From Gemmatimonadota bacterium (GTDB lineage Bacteria > Latescibacterota > UBA2968 > UBA8231): DNA of 53,366 nucleotides. Positions 45,214 to 53,366 of this stretch are shown here, one piece after another; position 1 is the stretch's first letter, and every line of letters begins with the position of its first letter. Where the stretch lies: positions 5,305 through 58,670 of the forward strand of contig PATE01000080.1 of NCBI GenBank assembly GCA_002712305.1, in the 5' to 3' direction. Under the pieces are notes generated by a model. It worked only from the letters and a program-made list of their open reading frames with translations. It did not search any database and was not told where the DNA came from. The translations under genes were made by a program, and so were the position numbers.

Positions 45214-45999
45214 ATGACGGTACTGTTCGAGGAGATGACACGTGAGCAGATCAAAGCGGTGGCGCCCCGTGCCGTCGCTGTGATGCCCACGGCAGCGACG
45301 GAGCAGCACGGACCTCACATGGCTGTGGGCACCGATACTCTGCTGTGCACGACAGTCGCCAAGCGGGCGGCGGATGCGGTGGCAGACGAAGTCCCCGTTG
45401 TGATCACACCACCGCTGCCCTTCGGCTCCTCCCATCATCACTATCCCTTTGGTGGGACTTTATCTCTGACGAGTGCCACCTTCGCCGGAGTCGTGGCCGA
45501 GGTGCTCGAAGGGCTCGTGCGCACCGGCTTTCGCCATCTGGTGGTTCTGAATGGGCACGGAGGCAACAAGGATCTGGTCGGGATGGCCAGCCAGGACCTG
45601 GTCAATCGTCTCGACTTCCCTGCCACCGTCGCCTCCTGCAACTACTGGGACATCGCCAAACCTGCTTTGGTAGAAGCTGATCTTCTGCCGGCACCGCGAA
45701 TCCCGGGCCATGCAGGCCACTTTGAGACATCGGCGATTCTTGCGTTGCGACCTGACTGGGTCGATGAAGAGGCACGCGGCAAGGTCCGAGACATGGCCGA
45801 AGAAGGATCCGGCCTAGACGTCGACCTAACGGGCGCCGTCGTGCAGACCTATGGTGCATGGGGAAAAGGTCCGGGACACACGGACAATCCAGCTGAGGCA
45901 ACGGCCCAGCTGGGTGAGAGCATGCTGGAGATCATCGTGGCTGAGGTCGCCCGTTTTTATCGGGACTTCGCCAAGGTTCCCGGCCCGACGCTAGGCTAA
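45214..45999 (+). CDS. Creatininase-family amidohydrolase (second copy)
   Basis: A 261-residue creatininase-superfamily enzyme. Metal motifs: PTAATEQHGPHMAVGTD near residue 30, VVLNGHGGNKD, and GHAGHFETS with the final Glu ligand. It is clearly diverged from the copy at 9850. ATG 45214 follows a GA-rich ribosome-binding region; the longer frame upstream is not conserved. It is 13 nt before the HOT-like dehydrogenase and opposite the puuA operon. Hydrolysis of an amide or lactam that feeds the same pathway is inferred. Confidence 0.9.
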   Translation: MTVLFEEMTREQIKAVAPRAVAVMPTAATEQHGPHMAVGTDTLLCTTVAKRAADAVADEVPVVITPPLPFGSSHHHYPFGGTLSLTSATFAGVVAEVLEGLVRTGFRHLVVLNGHGGNKDLVGMASQDLVNRLDFPATVASCNYWDIAKPALVEADLLPAPRIPGHAGHFETSAILALRPDWVDEEARGKVRDMAEEGSGLDVDLTGAVVQTYGAWGKGPGHTDNPAEATAQLGESMLEIIVAEVARFYRDFAKVPGPTLG

Positions 46000-46012
46000 G
46001 ATCGGAGGAGCC

Positions 46013-47311
46013 ATGGGCAACCCTGATACTGCAATGCGTGACACAGCTTTTGAGATGGCCACGTCCAACATTCGTTATGGCCAGGGGGTCACGGCGGAAG
46101 TAGGAATGGATGCGGCCGACCTCGGGCTGCGGCGAGTGCTCGTCGTCACCGACGCGAATCTCGCGCAACGATCACCCGTGGCCGTCGTGCGTCAATCTCT
46201 CGAGGATGCGGGGGTGACCCATGAACTGTTCGATGGCGTACGGGTGGAACCGACGGACGCGTCCTTTCAGGAGGCGATTCGCGTGGCCACGCCAGGCGAG
46301 TTCGACGGCTACATCGCCGTCGGAGGGGGCTCGAGCATCGATACCGCCAAGGCGGCCAATCTCTACGCCACCCATCCGCCCGATGACTTTCTCGACTACG
46401 TCAATGCCCCGATTGGCGCCGGAAAGCCCCCACCTGGTCCTCTCAAACCGTTGATCGCGATTCCCACCACGGCGGGAACAGGATCGGAGACGACGGGGGT
46501 CGCCATTTTCGATCTGGTAGAGATGGAGGCCAAGACGGGGATCGCCCATCGGCGTCTCAAACCCATCTTGGGGATCGTCGACCCCGACAATACACGCCAG
46601 TTGCCCCCCGCCGTAGCTGCTTCGTCGGGACTCGACGTTCTCAGTCATGCCCTGGAGTCCTACACGGCCATTCCCTACGACGAGCGCCCCCGACCCGAAC
46701 GGCCCATCTTGCGGCCTGCCTATCAGGGAGCCAATCCGATCAGTGATCTGTGGTCGCTTGAAGCCCTTCGACTGGTGTCGGCGTATCTGCCACGAGCCAT
46801 CAACGGAGAGGACGACGTCGAAGCGCGAGGTCAGATGCTCCTTGCCGCTGCCTTTGCAGGCATCGGCTTTGGCAACGCCGGTGTACACCTACCCCATGGT
46901 ATGTCCTATCCGGTGGCCGGAAAGGTTCGTGATTACCGACCGCCGGGGTACGATGTGGACCATGCGATGGTGCCGCACGGGATCGCCGTGATCGTCAACG
47001 CCCCGGCCGTATTTCGCTTCACGGCGCCGGCGAATCCCGGGCGGCATCTGCGGGCGGCTCAGGTTCTGGGAGCCGAGACGACAGGCGTGAGCGACGCTGA
47101 TGCGGGACAGGTGCTGGCGGACCGGATCATCGAGATGATGAGAGATCTGGGCATGCCGAATGGCCTCCAGGAGATCGGCTACACCGGCGCCGATATCCCT
47201 GCCCTGGTGGAGGGCACCCTGCCGCAACACCGGGTGACGAAGTTGTCTCCACGTCCGGCAGAGTCAGAACACCTGGCCCAGCTCTTCGAGGATGCGCTGC
47301 GGTACTGGTAG
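46013..47311 (+). CDS. Hydroxyacid-oxoacid transhydrogenase-like iron alcohol dehydrogenase
   Basis: A 432-residue iron-containing alcohol dehydrogenase of the ADHFE1 (HOT) type. Motifs: GGGSSIDTAKAANLY, PTTAGTGSETTG, and metal-ligand segments GLDVLSHALESY, HLPHGMSYP and HAMVPHG. The long YDERPRPERPILRPAYQGANPISD insertion is particular to HOT. That enzyme oxidises gamma-hydroxybutyrate to succinic semialdehyde while reducing 2-oxoglutarate to 2-hydroxyglutarate, without free NAD. GGAGG precedes the ATG. Co-transcription with creatininase is likely. Confidence 0.88.
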   Translation: MGNPDTAMRDTAFEMATSNIRYGQGVTAEVGMDAADLGLRRVLVVTDANLAQRSPVAVVRQSLEDAGVTHELFDGVRVEPTDASFQEAIRVATPGEFDGYIAVGGGSSIDTAKAANLYATHPPDDFLDYVNAPIGAGKPPPGPLKPLIAIPTTAGTGSETTGVAIFDLVEMEAKTGIAHRRLKPILGIVDPDNTRQLPPAVAASSGLDVLSHALESYTAIPYDERPRPERPILRPAYQGANPISDLWSLEALRLVSAYLPRAINGEDDVEARGQMLLAAAFAGIGFGNAGVHLPHGMSYPVAGKVRDYRPPGYDVDHAMVPHGIAVIVNAPAVFRFTAPANPGRHLRAAQVLGAETTGVSDADAGQVLADRIIEMMRDLGMPNGLQEIGYTGADIPALVEGTLPQHRVTKLSPRPAESEHLAQLFEDALRYW

Positions 47312-47318
47312 CCTTGGT

Positions 47319-48059
47319 TCACGGCGCTCGACGCTCACTGGCGGCAAGCACTAGAGACAACCAGTTGCTGAACACAACCCGGCCGAGTCCGTTCACCGTG
47401 GGCAAACGCGTTGTGGCATCTTTGAGAAGGGACGCCGACGTCTGCTGCGTCGCGACCACATCGGCGGCGAACAGATCGGCCATCTCCCGAATCTGGTGTT
47501 CGTCGATCTCCATGTGGAACAGAGTGCCGTAGATAGCGCGTCCGTAGACGAAGGCCTGGCAGGCCGTTTTCTCCGAATGCGCCAATGGCACTGCGCCATC
47601 CGGCACGTCAAAGACATCGCCGTGCCAATGAAACGCCGAGAACTGGCCCTGCTGCTCGGCATGGACCGTAGACCACACCGAGTCGGCTGCCGCCAGCTCT
47701 GACAAGAGAACATCGTGCCACCCGATTTCTGGGCCGATCTCGTTGCGATGCACGCTGGCACCCAGGGCGGCGGCCAGCAACTGGCTTCCGAGACACACGC
47801 CGAACACCGGCGAGTCCGACTTCACGGCTCGATCGATCAGACGCAGTTCGTCGGCCAGATAGGGAAACTGGGTCTGTTCGTACACACCCGCAGGCCCACC
47901 CATCACGACGAGACCGTCGAAACCTCGCATGCGTTGCGGAATCGCTTCTCCGTCGTATCCGTGGACAATCTGTACCTCCACGGAAAACTGGGTCAGCACC
48001 TGCGCATAGATGCCAAGAGTTTCGGCGAGATGATGCTGTAAGACGAGCACTTTCGGCAT
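47319..48059 (-). CDS. Class I glutamine amidotransferase-like protein
   Basis: A 246-residue stand-alone GATase1 domain, similar to the glutaminase part of GMP synthase. The oxyanion strand is VVMGGPAGVYE, the nucleophile Cys89 lies in GVCLGSQLL and the catalytic His/Glu in LFHMEID. It probably hydrolyses glutamine or a gamma-glutamyl bond in the cytosol; the acceptor domain is absent. The ATG is 2 nt after the murB stop, so the two are coupled; this pairing is not one I recognise. It converges with the HOT gene. Confidence 0.87.
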   Translation of the reverse strand: MPKVLVLQHHLAETLGIYAQVLTQFSVEVQIVHGYDGEAIPQRMRGFDGLVVMGGPAGVYEQTQFPYLADELRLIDRAVKSDSPVFGVCLGSQLLAAALGASVHRNEIGPEIGWHDVLLSELAAADSVWSTVHAEQQGQFSAFHWHGDVFDVPDGAVPLAHSEKTACQAFVYGRAIYGTLFHMEIDEHQIREMADLFAADVVATQQTSASLLKDATTRLPTVNGLGRVVFSNWLSLVLAASERRAP

Positions 48060-48061
48060 CG

Positions 48062-49192
48062 TTATGACCTCGGTTCGTTGTCATCAGAGGGCAAAACGGT
48101 GCCTTCACGGGCAACGCGGACGGGCTCTCTTTGTAGACGAACTCCGAAAACGTCTTCCACAGTTCGTTGGATCTGATGAGCCAGTGCCAACAGGTCCTGC
48201 TCTTTGCCCGATCGACTGACGAGCGCCAGGGCGTGTCGATCTGAAACAGCAGCACCCGAATGCTGAGTACCCCGAACGAATCCTGCCTGCTCGACCAGCC
48301 AGGCTGCAGGTAGCTTGTGACCTGATTCCGAGTGCGAATCCGACGAAGGATAGGAGGGGATCTCAGAAGCCGGATCTCCGGTGTGAGATCTCCATCTCAT
48401 GACGGTTTGCTCGTATTGGGCCGACGTGAGAATTGGATTCAGGAAGAATGACCCCGCTGAACGCGTGTTCGGATCGGAAGGATCCACCACCATCGCCTTG
48501 CTGCGACGAAGTCCGAGCACAACATCTCGCACCGCCGCGGCGGCTCGACCCCCGTCGAGACGGTCCAGTTCAACGCCGGCCACCTGCAGTTGCTGGGCTA
48601 ATTCAGGATACCGAATCGTGGGGCGCGTGTCGCGTTCGAGCCGATAGGTAACACGTGTAACGATATATCGATCTCGATCGCGACCCTTGAATCGACTGTC
48701 GCGATAGGCGAATTCGCAGGCTTCGTTGTCGAACACGACCGTCTTCAACGTCGTGCGGTCAATCGCCTCGACCTGGACGAGGACGTCGCTCACCTCCTGG
48801 CCGTAGGCGCCCACATTCTGTATTGGCGTGGCCCCCACATAGCCGGGAATTCCGGAGAGACATTCCAGTCCAACCATGCCCGAGGCAATGGTGGTCTGAA
48901 CCAGACCATCCCAGTCCTGACCGGCAGCGACACGCAACTCAGCCTTCGCCTGGCTCATGTCGGTATCGACGCCTGCCAACTCGATTCGAAGAACGAGCCC
49001 GTCCAGTCCTGCATCTGAAAACAGGGTGTTGCTGCCGCCGCCCAACACGTGGACAGGAATCGACTCTGTCGCCGCCCACTCCAGGGCCCCGAAGATCTGC
49101 TCGATCTGCCTGCAACGCACCAGATACCGAGCCGGACCGCCGATCCCGAGGGTTGTGAGGGGTGCCAGTGAAACCTGTTCGTCAATATCCAT
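48062..49192 (-). CDS. murB: UDP-N-acetylenolpyruvoylglucosamine reductase
   Basis: A 376-residue FAD enzyme that makes UDP-N-acetylmuramate for peptidoglycan. FAD-binding GGGSNTLFSD, IPGYVGATPIQNVGAYGQE, the catalytic Ser in SAGSFFLNP and the C-terminal LVEQAGFRG-like segment followed by HALALV are all seen. The longer length, with a linker of Ser/Asp/His residues near 295, is of the E. coli (type I) kind. No mur or ddl gene is nearby, so it lies outside a cell-wall cluster. Divergent from serB. Confidence 0.95.
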   Translation of the reverse strand: MDIDEQVSLAPLTTLGIGGPARYLVRCRQIEQIFGALEWAATESIPVHVLGGGSNTLFSDAGLDGLVLRIELAGVDTDMSQAKAELRVAAGQDWDGLVQTTIASGMVGLECLSGIPGYVGATPIQNVGAYGQEVSDVLVQVEAIDRTTLKTVVFDNEACEFAYRDSRFKGRDRDRYIVTRVTYRLERDTRPTIRYPELAQQLQVAGVELDRLDGGRAAAAVRDVVLGLRRSKAMVVDPSDPNTRSAGSFFLNPILTSAQYEQTVMRWRSHTGDPASEIPSYPSSDSHSESGHKLPAAWLVEQAGFVRGTQHSGAAVSDRHALALVSRSGKEQDLLALAHQIQRTVEDVFGVRLQREPVRVAREGTVLPSDDNEPRS

Positions 49193-49315
49193 GCGTGGGA
49201 TCGTCTCTTCGGATCGGGCCGTCGGTTGCCGGACGGGCGCCGGCCCGGGTATCTTCCCGACTCACCCTGCGCCGGACGGCAAGCTCAAGGTAGTGGGCAA
49301 AGCAACTTTGTGCAT

Positions 49316-50530
49316 ATGAACGATATCTTCCTCGTCAACCTGTCGGGACGCGACCGGCCCGGGCTGACAGCGCAGGTGATGGACATCCTCGCTCACCACG
49401 ATGTGGGAGTTCTCGACGTGGGTCAGTCGGTCATCCACGACACGTTGTCTCTGGCCCTGTTGATCGACGTGGCACAGCAATCCGAGGCGGGTGTGATGAA
49501 GGATCTCGTCATCCACACTTCGGGCCTCGATCTCGACCTGCGTCTCACGCCTGTTTCAAGGGACGACTACGAGGCGTGGATTCCCCATCAGCGGCAGGGT
49601 AGATACATCGTCACTTTGCTGGGGCGGCGCATCAACACGCGGCAATTGGCATCCATTGCCCGTATTGTTTCTGAGCAAGGACTGAATATCGGAGACATGA
49701 CCCGCTTGTCTGAGCGTCAGCCGCTGGCGCCCGACACCACAGGTCCGCGATCATGCGTCCAGCTCAGTGTAGTCGGACAACCGGTTGATCTGGCCCAGAT
49801 GCGCAGTCGATTTCTTCAGATCTCCTCAGAGTTGGACATGGACGTCGCTTTCCGGGTCGATGACATCTATCGCCGTCACCGGCGAGTTGTCGTGCTGGAT
49901 ATGGACTCAACCCTGGTGCAGGGCGAGATCATTGATGAATTGGCTATCGCCGCCGGTGTCGGTGAGCAGGTGGCGGCCATTACGAAGCGGGCGATGCATG
50001 GAGAACTGGATTTCTCCGCCAGCTTTCGGCAACGTGTGGCCTTGTTGGCCGGTCTACCGGCTTCGCGTCTCGATGAGATCGCCGCACAAGTTCCGTTGAC
50101 GGAGGGCGCTCAGCGTCTGATAGATACACTGAAGAGGCTCGGGTACCGTGTGGCGATCCTCTCCGGGGGGTTCACATATTTCGCTCACCATCTACAGAAG
50201 GCACTTGGGATCGACGAGGTCTTCGCCAACGAGCTCGACATCGTGGACGGCAAGGTGAGTGGACAAGTTGTGAGTGACATCGTCGACGCTCAACGAAAAG
50301 CAGATCTGTTGTGTCAGATTGCCGAGGCAGAGGGTGTCGGTCTCGAGCAGGTCGTGGCTGTGGGAGACGGAGCAAACGATCTGAAGATGTTGAGCCTGGC
50401 GGGACTCGGCATCGCCTTCCGTGCCAAGCCGGTGATTCGACGCGAAGCGGGTCAGTCTCTGTCGACCATCGGGTTGGATGGAATTCTGTATCTGATGGGG
50501 ATTCGCGATCGGGAGATCATGAGCGAATGA
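49316..50530 (+). CDS. serB: Phosphoserine phosphatase with tandem ACT domains
   Basis: A 404-residue enzyme of the last step of serine biosynthesis. Residues 1-80 (NLSGRDRPGLTAQVMDIL) and about 96-180 form two ACT domains that would bind amino acids; the HAD domain follows with DMDSTL (Asp195, Asp197), GELDFSASFRQRV, LSGGFTYFA and VGDGANDLKML. ATG 49316 is chosen because the ACT domain begins there. This layout is that of actinobacterial-type SerB2. Its TGA overlaps the glcF ATG by 4 nt. Confidence 0.94.
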   Translation: MNDIFLVNLSGRDRPGLTAQVMDILAHHDVGVLDVGQSVIHDTLSLALLIDVAQQSEAGVMKDLVIHTSGLDLDLRLTPVSRDDYEAWIPHQRQGRYIVTLLGRRINTRQLASIARIVSEQGLNIGDMTRLSERQPLAPDTTGPRSCVQLSVVGQPVDLAQMRSRFLQISSELDMDVAFRVDDIYRRHRRVVVLDMDSTLVQGEIIDELAIAAGVGEQVAAITKRAMHGELDFSASFRQRVALLAGLPASRLDEIAAQVPLTEGAQRLIDTLKRLGYRVAILSGGFTYFAHHLQKALGIDEVFANELDIVDGKVSGQVVSDIVDAQRKADLLCQIAEAEGVGLEQVVAVGDGANDLKMLSLAGLGIAFRAKPVIRREAGQSLSTIGLDGILYLMGIRDREIMSE

Positions 50531-51861
50531 GGACCGCCATTCCGGAACAGAAGCGGACGCTGCCCGGCGTTGCAGATGCCGAGACGATCCTGCGAACCTG
50601 CGTACACTGTGGGTTCTGCAACGCCACCTGCCCCACCTACTTGCTCACCGGCAACGAGTTGGAGGGGCCTCGTGGACGCATCTACCTGATGAAGAATGCT
50701 CTTGAGAATCAGGACGGGGCAAGTGCGCGCACGTTGGAGCATATCGACAATTGCCTCGGGTGCCTGTCCTGCGAGACCACATGTCCCAGCGGTGTGAACT
50801 ACGCTCACCTGCTGGAAGATGGGCGGACCCGGCTCGAACCTCTGCGACGCAGAGCCGTCGGCGACCGTCTGCAACGCGCCCTGCTGGCCAGACTCCTGCC
50901 CAGCCCACGGCTCTTGAGACCTGCTCTGCATCTGGCACGATGGCTCCGTCCTCTGCGACATCTACTGCCTTCGAAGGCTGCAAGGATGCTGGGCGCCGTT
51001 CCCACACAGTTGACGAGGGCACAGATTGCCACGCCAGGTGTCCATCGCCCCGCGGCCGAGACGAAGGCACGGGTCGCCTTGCTGACCGGTTGCGCTCAGC
51101 AGGTCCTGGGTGCACAGATCAATGACGCCGCCGTGCGCCTGCTGACACGGATGGGGATGGAAGTAACGATCCCATCCAACACGTCCTGCTGTGGGGCGCT
51201 GACCCATCACATGGGAGAGCGCACCCGCTCACAGGAGATGATGGCGAGGGCCGTCGATCAGTGGGAGGAACTGCTGAACGCTGGGGTCGAGGCGATTGTG
51301 CTCACGACATCGGGATGTCAGACGGCGGTCGCCGACTACGGACACCTGTTCACAGGTTCAGACCGCGCCGCAGCCGCGCAACGCGTGTCTGCCGTGGCGT
51401 GTGACATCACACAGTTCCTGGACCGATGGACGCTACCCGAAATCCGAGAGATGCGTTCCATTCGTCTCGCCTATCATGATGCGTGTTCGATGCAGCACGG
51501 GTTGCGGTGGACACAGACGCCACGTGAACTTCTACGTCGAACGGGCGCCCATGTCCTCGAGATTCCGGAAGGCCACATCTGCTGTGGCAGTGCGGGGACG
51601 TACCATCTCTTGCGAGTCGACTTTTCGACCCAACTGCAAGAGCGAAAAGCCATTCACATACGGGAACAGAAACCGGATGTGGTCGTCTCCGGGAACATCG
51701 GCTGTCTTGAGCAACTGGCCAGCGCCGTTCCGGAGACACCTTTTGTGCACACCGTGCAGTGGCTCGACTGGGCGACGGGAGGACCGTGCCCACCCGGACT
51801 GGAGGAGCTCCTCGCTGGCCCACAGATCACTCCCTCTTCGACGACGGAAGCGGCATCGTGA
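50527..51861 (+). CDS. glcF: Glycolate oxidase iron-sulfur subunit
   Basis: A 444-residue protein with two 4Fe-4S motifs, Cys25-28-31-35 (CVHCGFCNATCP) and Cys76-79-82-86 (CLGCLSCETTCP), followed by two cysteine-rich CCG domains (SCCGALTHHMG and CCGSAGTYHLL). GlcF carries electrons from the flavin subunits GlcD/GlcE of glycolate oxidase to the membrane chain; those subunits are not in the window. With gph and serB nearby it fits two-carbon and serine metabolism. Start and stop overlap both neighbours, so the operon is tight. Confidence 0.93.
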   Translation: MRTAIPEQKRTLPGVADAETILRTCVHCGFCNATCPTYLLTGNELEGPRGRIYLMKNALENQDGASARTLEHIDNCLGCLSCETTCPSGVNYAHLLEDGRTRLEPLRRRAVGDRLQRALLARLLPSPRLLRPALHLARWLRPLRHLLPSKAARMLGAVPTQLTRAQIATPGVHRPAAETKARVALLTGCAQQVLGAQINDAAVRLLTRMGMEVTIPSNTSCCGALTHHMGERTRSQEMMARAVDQWEELLNAGVEAIVLTTSGCQTAVADYGHLFTGSDRAAAAQRVSAVACDITQFLDRWTLPEIREMRSIRLAYHDACSMQHGLRWTQTPRELLRRTGAHVLEIPEGHICCGSAGTYHLLRVDFSTQLQERKAIHIREQKPDVVVSGNIGCLEQLASAVPETPFVHTVQWLDWATGGPCPPGLEELLAGPQITPSSTTEAAS

Positions 51862-52829
51862 CCAACCGTGGCCCCTCCTCTCGCCTTGTACGTTCAGTGT
51901 TCTTGATGTTCTTGGTGGTGCCCACCCTCTGGACAGTCGGTCGCTGGACGGAGCCCCCCATCGGTGTGGACGCCGTGTCTGCCGTGACGCCGGGTCATGT
52001 CTCCGTCGTGGGCGCTCGGATGCTGCCAGAAACGTTTGATGCGGCGGCGGCAGACTCTCTCGTGCGCAGAACCATGTACTTCAGCGGTGGCGTGCACAAG
52101 GCGTTTGACGGAGATACGCGTTGGGTCCTCATCCGTGCTGCCCACGATGTCGCCCCGGCCGCCCGTGCGTCTCATCTGCTGATCCTTGAGGCGACACTGT
52201 TGGCGATTCGAAATGCGGCGGCTGAAGCGGACCTGGCCTTGCTGGTGGGGAAATTGGACGGCGGCGATGACACCTGGCACACCCAGATCGCCCAACAGCT
52301 TCAGGGCCCTCGGTTGGCATCGATAGGCGTAGAACTGCTTCTGGTTTCAGAAGAGGAGACTGAGGCCATCGACGTCCCGGACAGCGGGATGGCAGCCGAC
52401 TTCTACGATTTACCCATTGCCCTGTTGGAATGTGATGCCGTGATCAACATCGCCCATGCCAGAACGCCTCTTGCCGCCCTGAAGAATCTGAGTGGGCTCG
52501 CACGTCCGACGTCTCAGACCACCGATGCCGATGCGGTATTGGTCGACCAGGCGCTGCTGGCAGAGGTGAGTTACACACTCAGCCATCTGCAAGTGCCGGG
52601 CGGTCAGCAGATGATCTTGGCCAGCCGTGATGGTGTCGCGATCGACCGTGTGGCCGCGCAGGTCACGGGAGCCGCCAGCGACAGTGCCTCGCTGGCGGCG
52701 CTGCATCTTGCTCACACGCGTTTTCTGGGACAGTCAGACCTGGCGGACATCAAGGTCAGCGGAGCCGACGTGCCAGGAACCTGGGTCGCCCCCAAAGAGG
52801 ATAACCCAGAAGAAAATGAAACTGAGTAG
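51858..52829 (+). CDS. Secreted or membrane-anchored DUF362-like protein
   Basis: A 323-residue protein with an N-terminal hydrophobic segment (SVFLMFLVVPTLWTV, about 14-28) that is a signal peptide or anchor. The rest resembles DUF362: ALLECDAVINIAHARTPLAALKNLSGLA matches the GALKNLFG region, and the end GVAIDRVAAQVTG is similar, though cysteine clusters of some DUF362 ferredoxins are absent. GTG 51858 overlaps the glcF stop (GTGA). The role is unknown; it may relate to electron transfer with GlcF. It converges with the DUF1854 gene. Confidence 0.7.
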   Translation: MTNRGPSSRLVRSVFLMFLVVPTLWTVGRWTEPPIGVDAVSAVTPGHVSVVGARMLPETFDAAAADSLVRRTMYFSGGVHKAFDGDTRWVLIRAAHDVAPAARASHLLILEATLLAIRNAAAEADLALLVGKLDGGDDTWHTQIAQQLQGPRLASIGVELLLVSEEETEAIDVPDSGMAADFYDLPIALLECDAVINIAHARTPLAALKNLSGLARPTSQTTDADAVLVDQALLAEVSYTLSHLQVPGGQQMILASRDGVAIDRVAAQVTGAASDSASLAALHLAHTRFLGQSDLADIKVSGADVPGTWVAPKEDNPEENETE

Positions 52830-52838
52830 TCGTGTCGC

Positions 52839-53366
52839 CTACAGAACCATCTCGACAAGACCAAGACTCTTGCTGTCCAGTCGGTTGAGATCTGGAATCT
52901 CAAATCGATTGCCATCGACGTCCACCAGCAGCAGTCTGTGCTCGCCCAACCACTGAGCGTTCTCAGCCGCATTCTGTACGACGAATTCGCGTTCGCCTCG
53001 ATTCGTTGTGACTTCCCAGTAGGAGGTTCCGAACTCGTTGCGGACCGTGTCGACGCGTTCAATCGTCGACGTCAGGTATCGTCGATCCAGCTCTTCTTCG
53101 ATGATCTGCAGCATCTGTTCATCGACCTGCTTGAGATCTGGGAACATGCAGATCTCTTCGTCCTTGGCGTCGAGAAAACAGACATACCGCTGTGGGTGCG
53201 ACAATGGAGCGGCGCGCACGATCTTGACCCGCGTGTAAGACCGATCCCCATCGATGGGGAGTCGCAGAGTCCAGGCCGGCTCCCTGAACAGTCGCACTGA
53301 CGCCAAATCGACGTTCTCCGGATGGGTGACCGTGATAGGCGTAACGGCATGTTTCTTTGCCGGTTT
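52839..53366 (-). CDS. DUF1854-domain protein (5' end beyond the window)
   Basis: The frame is open to the last base of the window, so the gene is incomplete at its 5' end; at least 175 codons are present. VRAAPLSHPQRYVCFLDAKDEEI, the acidic helix EEELDRRYLTST, FGTSYWEVTTNRGEREFVV, and RLLLVDVDGNRFEIPDL follow the DUF1854 pattern closely. Such proteins occur beside cyanophycin genes or ABC exporters in other bacteria, but their function is unknown. Which context applies here lies outside the window. Confidence 0.8.
   Translation of the reverse strand, partial: KPAKKHAVTPITVTHPENVDLASVRLFREPAWTLRLPIDGDRSYTRVKIVRAAPLSHPQRYVCFLDAKDEEICMFPDLKQVDEQMLQIIEEELDRRYLTSTIERVDTVRNEFGTSYWEVTTNRGEREFVVQNAAENAQWLGEHRLLLVDVDGNRFEIPDLNRLDSKSLGLVEMVL

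Noticed and set aside
1-53366. tRNA or rRNA genes, CRISPR arrays, insertion sequences or prophage
   Set aside because: No cloverleaf with a T-loop GTTCRA pattern, regular spaced repeats, transposase or phage genes were seen on reading both strands; a tRNAscan-SE or Infernal run would be decisive.

Overview
The window looks like chromosomal DNA of an uncultured, GC-rich, Gram-negative (diderm) bacterium. An Omp85/BamA-type barrel, a lipobox lipoprotein and MurB show two membranes with peptidoglycan. LL-diaminopimelate aminotransferase (DapL), a bacterial GlnRS beside GltX, a short (280-residue) primary-type sigma factor and many sugar and amide enzymes (GH3, Gfo/Idh/MocA, DUF3604, two creatininases, formamidase, xylose isomerase) fit FCB-group or Poribacteria/Latescibacterota-like lineages. 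This placement is inference; no rRNA is present. I found no tRNA, CRISPR array, transposase or phage gene.

Layout. 1-5 kb: a CBS protein, a tightly coupled SGNH hydrolase-GH3-SDR-SDR operon, and a convergent formamidase. 5-9.5 kb: a truncated GHMP kinase, an unknown protein with a lysine-rich tail, an unusual rpsR-BMC shell protein-coiled-coil operon, and a frameshifted O-antigen ligase-like gene. 9.8-12.4 kb: Gfo/Idh/MocA-broken DUF4336-creatininase operon. 12.5-30 kb: mostly housekeeping genes (ArfB, sigma factor, Omp85, PepF, ParC/ParE, DEAD-box helicase, GltX, GlnRS), interrupted at 26.4-28.2 kb by two decayed genes joined end to end. 31-35.5 kb: dapL, a tiny coupled ORF, pyk, a small RHH-like protein and nadA. 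35.4-40 kb: a histidine-kinase remnant, a broken response regulator, an epimerase, DUF3604, a broken M14-like deacylase and a broken receiver protein. 40-47.3 kb: a PuuA-PuuD-SDR-Gph-XylA unit facing away from a creatininase-hydroxyacid-oxoacid transhydrogenase pair, which together suggest gamma-glutamylated amine and C4 metabolism. 47.3-53.4 kb: MurB-amidotransferase, SerB-GlcF-DUF362, and the end of a DUF1854 gene running off the window.

Two themes stand out. First, a lone microcompartment (BMC) shell gene with a SAP/Rho-N-like tail sits directly behind ribosomal protein S18, with no encapsulated enzymes nearby. Second, disrupted genes are numerous but selective: surface polysaccharide, signalling and accessory enzymes are broken while core genes are intact over long stretches. 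Several breaks sit in 4-nt homopolymers, so consensus error must be excluded, but some losses are large deletions that indels cannot explain.
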